DNA of 6,017 nt from assembly GCA_023433265.1 (NCBI GenBank), contig JAEZDR010000054.1, positions 1-6,017 of the forward strand, read 5' to 3'. This document shows, in pieces, positions 5,436-6,017 of the stretch; positions within the stretch are counted from its first letter, which is position 1; each line of letters starts with the position of its first letter. The notes below the pieces were generated by a model. That model saw only the letters and a program-made list of their open reading frames with translations, ran no database searches and was not told where the DNA came from. The DNA comes from Bacteroidota bacterium (GTDB lineage: Bacteria; Bacteroidota; Bacteroidia; Chitinophagales; Chitinophagaceae). The position numbers and the translations under genes were made by a program.

Positions 5436-6017
5436 TCTTCTCTCGTTTCCGGCGTATCAGTTCTTCTACTACTTCTATTTTCAAGTCCCTGTCTTGCCTG
5501 ATAAGAATGGATGCAGGTGGCACTTCTACCTCAGGGATAATTCCTGTTCCTGCTTTAAGAGCCTTGCTGTTAAATACGATCCTGTATGCGGGAATTACGA
5601 CCCGCAACTTACTGTTGGGCAAATAGTACTCTGGAAGGTGAACAGCATTGTTACCATAAGCGCCTCCACCGCTTTCTTCTCCCACGATGGTCACGTTTTT
5701 TTGATGTTTCAGTTGATGTACAAACATAGAAGCTGCGGAAAAAGTAAATCCTCCCTGAATTATATAGATATCTCCATCGAAATGGTGACGTTTCCGAGGC
5801 TTATAATAATAGTTTTCCATGAACCCAAAGTGGTAGCGTTTGTCGGCCTCTTTATGAGAAGTAACGAGCATGGCCAGCCAATAGAGTGAAGATGGTTTTG
5901 CGTAAGCATTGTATTTTAAACTCCTATCGATGGCGGCAGTAGTATCAGATATTTTAAACGGTGTGTTTTTGAGATATCTTGCCAGGCTGTTACTAACTCC
6001 TATGCTACCCCCGCCGT
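5422..6017 (-). CDS. S41 family peptidase, C-terminal part (5' end outside window)
   Basis: The minus-strand frame is open to the window edge, so the ATG at 5869-5871 is internal; 197 codons plus a partial one are visible. At the edge, GGGSIGVSNSLARYL (about 5971-6015) is the tail of the S41 D-x-R-x-N-x-GG-type motif. Next come DGDIYIIQGGFTFSAASMF, whose Ser at 5737-5739 is the likely nucleophile, then VTIVGEESGGGAYGN and a final GTGIIPEVEVP, the usual S41 ending. The GGG after GEES, in place of the Lys of CtpA/Prc enzymes, fits the IRBP/tricorn-like subgroup rather than the C-terminal processing peptidases. In Bacteroidota such proteins are usually about 400-500 residues and exported; the signal peptide region is not visible. 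The protein ends in a charged tail (EELIRRKREKIKTD). The gene converges on nagA with a 14-base overlap. Confidence 0.9.
   Translation of the reverse strand, partial: GGGSIGVSNSLARYLKNTPFKISDTTAAIDRSLKYNAYAKPSSLYWLAMLVTSHKEADKRYHFGFMENYYYKPRKRHHFDGDIYIIQGGFTFSAASMFVHQLKHQKNVTIVGEESGGGAYGNNAVHLPEYYLPNSKLRVVIPAYRIVFNSKALKAGTGIIPEVEVPPASILIRQDRDLKIEVVEELIRRKREKIKTD

Noticed and set aside
5422..5871. S41 gene starting at 5871
   Set aside because: The frame continues without a stop to the window edge and includes the conserved GGGS segment, so the gene is truncated by the window rather than starting here.
5494..5889. Plus-strand 131-codon open frame opposite the S41 peptidase
   Set aside because: It is antisense to a clearly conserved coding region, is rich in unlikely residues and resembles no family; it is a shadow of the S41 gene.
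1..6017. Mobile element, CRISPR array, tRNA or defence-system content
   Set aside because: No transposase, integrase, direct-repeat array, cloverleaf or defence gene is seen; all stretches are explained by ordinary chromosomal genes and short gaps.

Overview
The window looks like an ordinary chromosomal stretch from a member of the Bacteroidota, most likely near Chitinophagaceae/Sphingobacteriia (an inference from protein style, not tested). Three things point there: upstream regions carry TAnnTTTG-type -7 boxes (one with a TTG 18 bases upstream) rather than sigma70 boxes; start codons are mostly preceded by A-rich leaders without a clear Shine-Dalgarno; and the protein set fits (HisKA_3 kinase plus NarL-type regulator, a DUF6580-like membrane protein, a secreted-type S41 peptidase). 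Base composition is moderate, with no obvious island-like change.

Layout. Positions 1-1243 (+) hold the 3' part of a sensor histidine kinase and its response regulator, two bases apart. A strong bidirectional hairpin terminator (about 1276-1301) separates this pair from a leftward pair: class I mannose-6-phosphate isomerase (1925-3118, -), followed downstream by a six-helix DUF6580-like membrane protein (1324-1890, -) that appears to have its own promoter. A rightward set starts only 15 bases from the isomerase start codon: YraN-family protein (3134-3490), YafV-type omega-amidase (GTG start, 3544-4335) and N-acetylglucosamine-6-phosphate deacetylase NagA (4335-5435). The last two share one base in a TAATG junction. 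From the right edge a leftward S41 peptidase (5422-6017, 5' end outside the window) converges on nagA and overlaps its 3' end by 14 bases.

How the genes relate. ManA and NagA both feed sugar phosphates toward fructose-6-phosphate (NagA by way of glucosamine-6-phosphate; no nagB is visible). YafV is a metabolite-repair/nitrogen-salvage enzyme. The two-component pair, YraN, the membrane protein and the peptidase have no evident functional tie to these. No tRNA, rRNA, CRISPR array, insertion sequence or phage gene is visible, and no gene-free stretch exceeds about 80 bases. I found no convincing new system. The points most worth a second look are the compressed manA/yraN divergent start region, the yafV-nagA coupling and the poorly characterised membrane protein.
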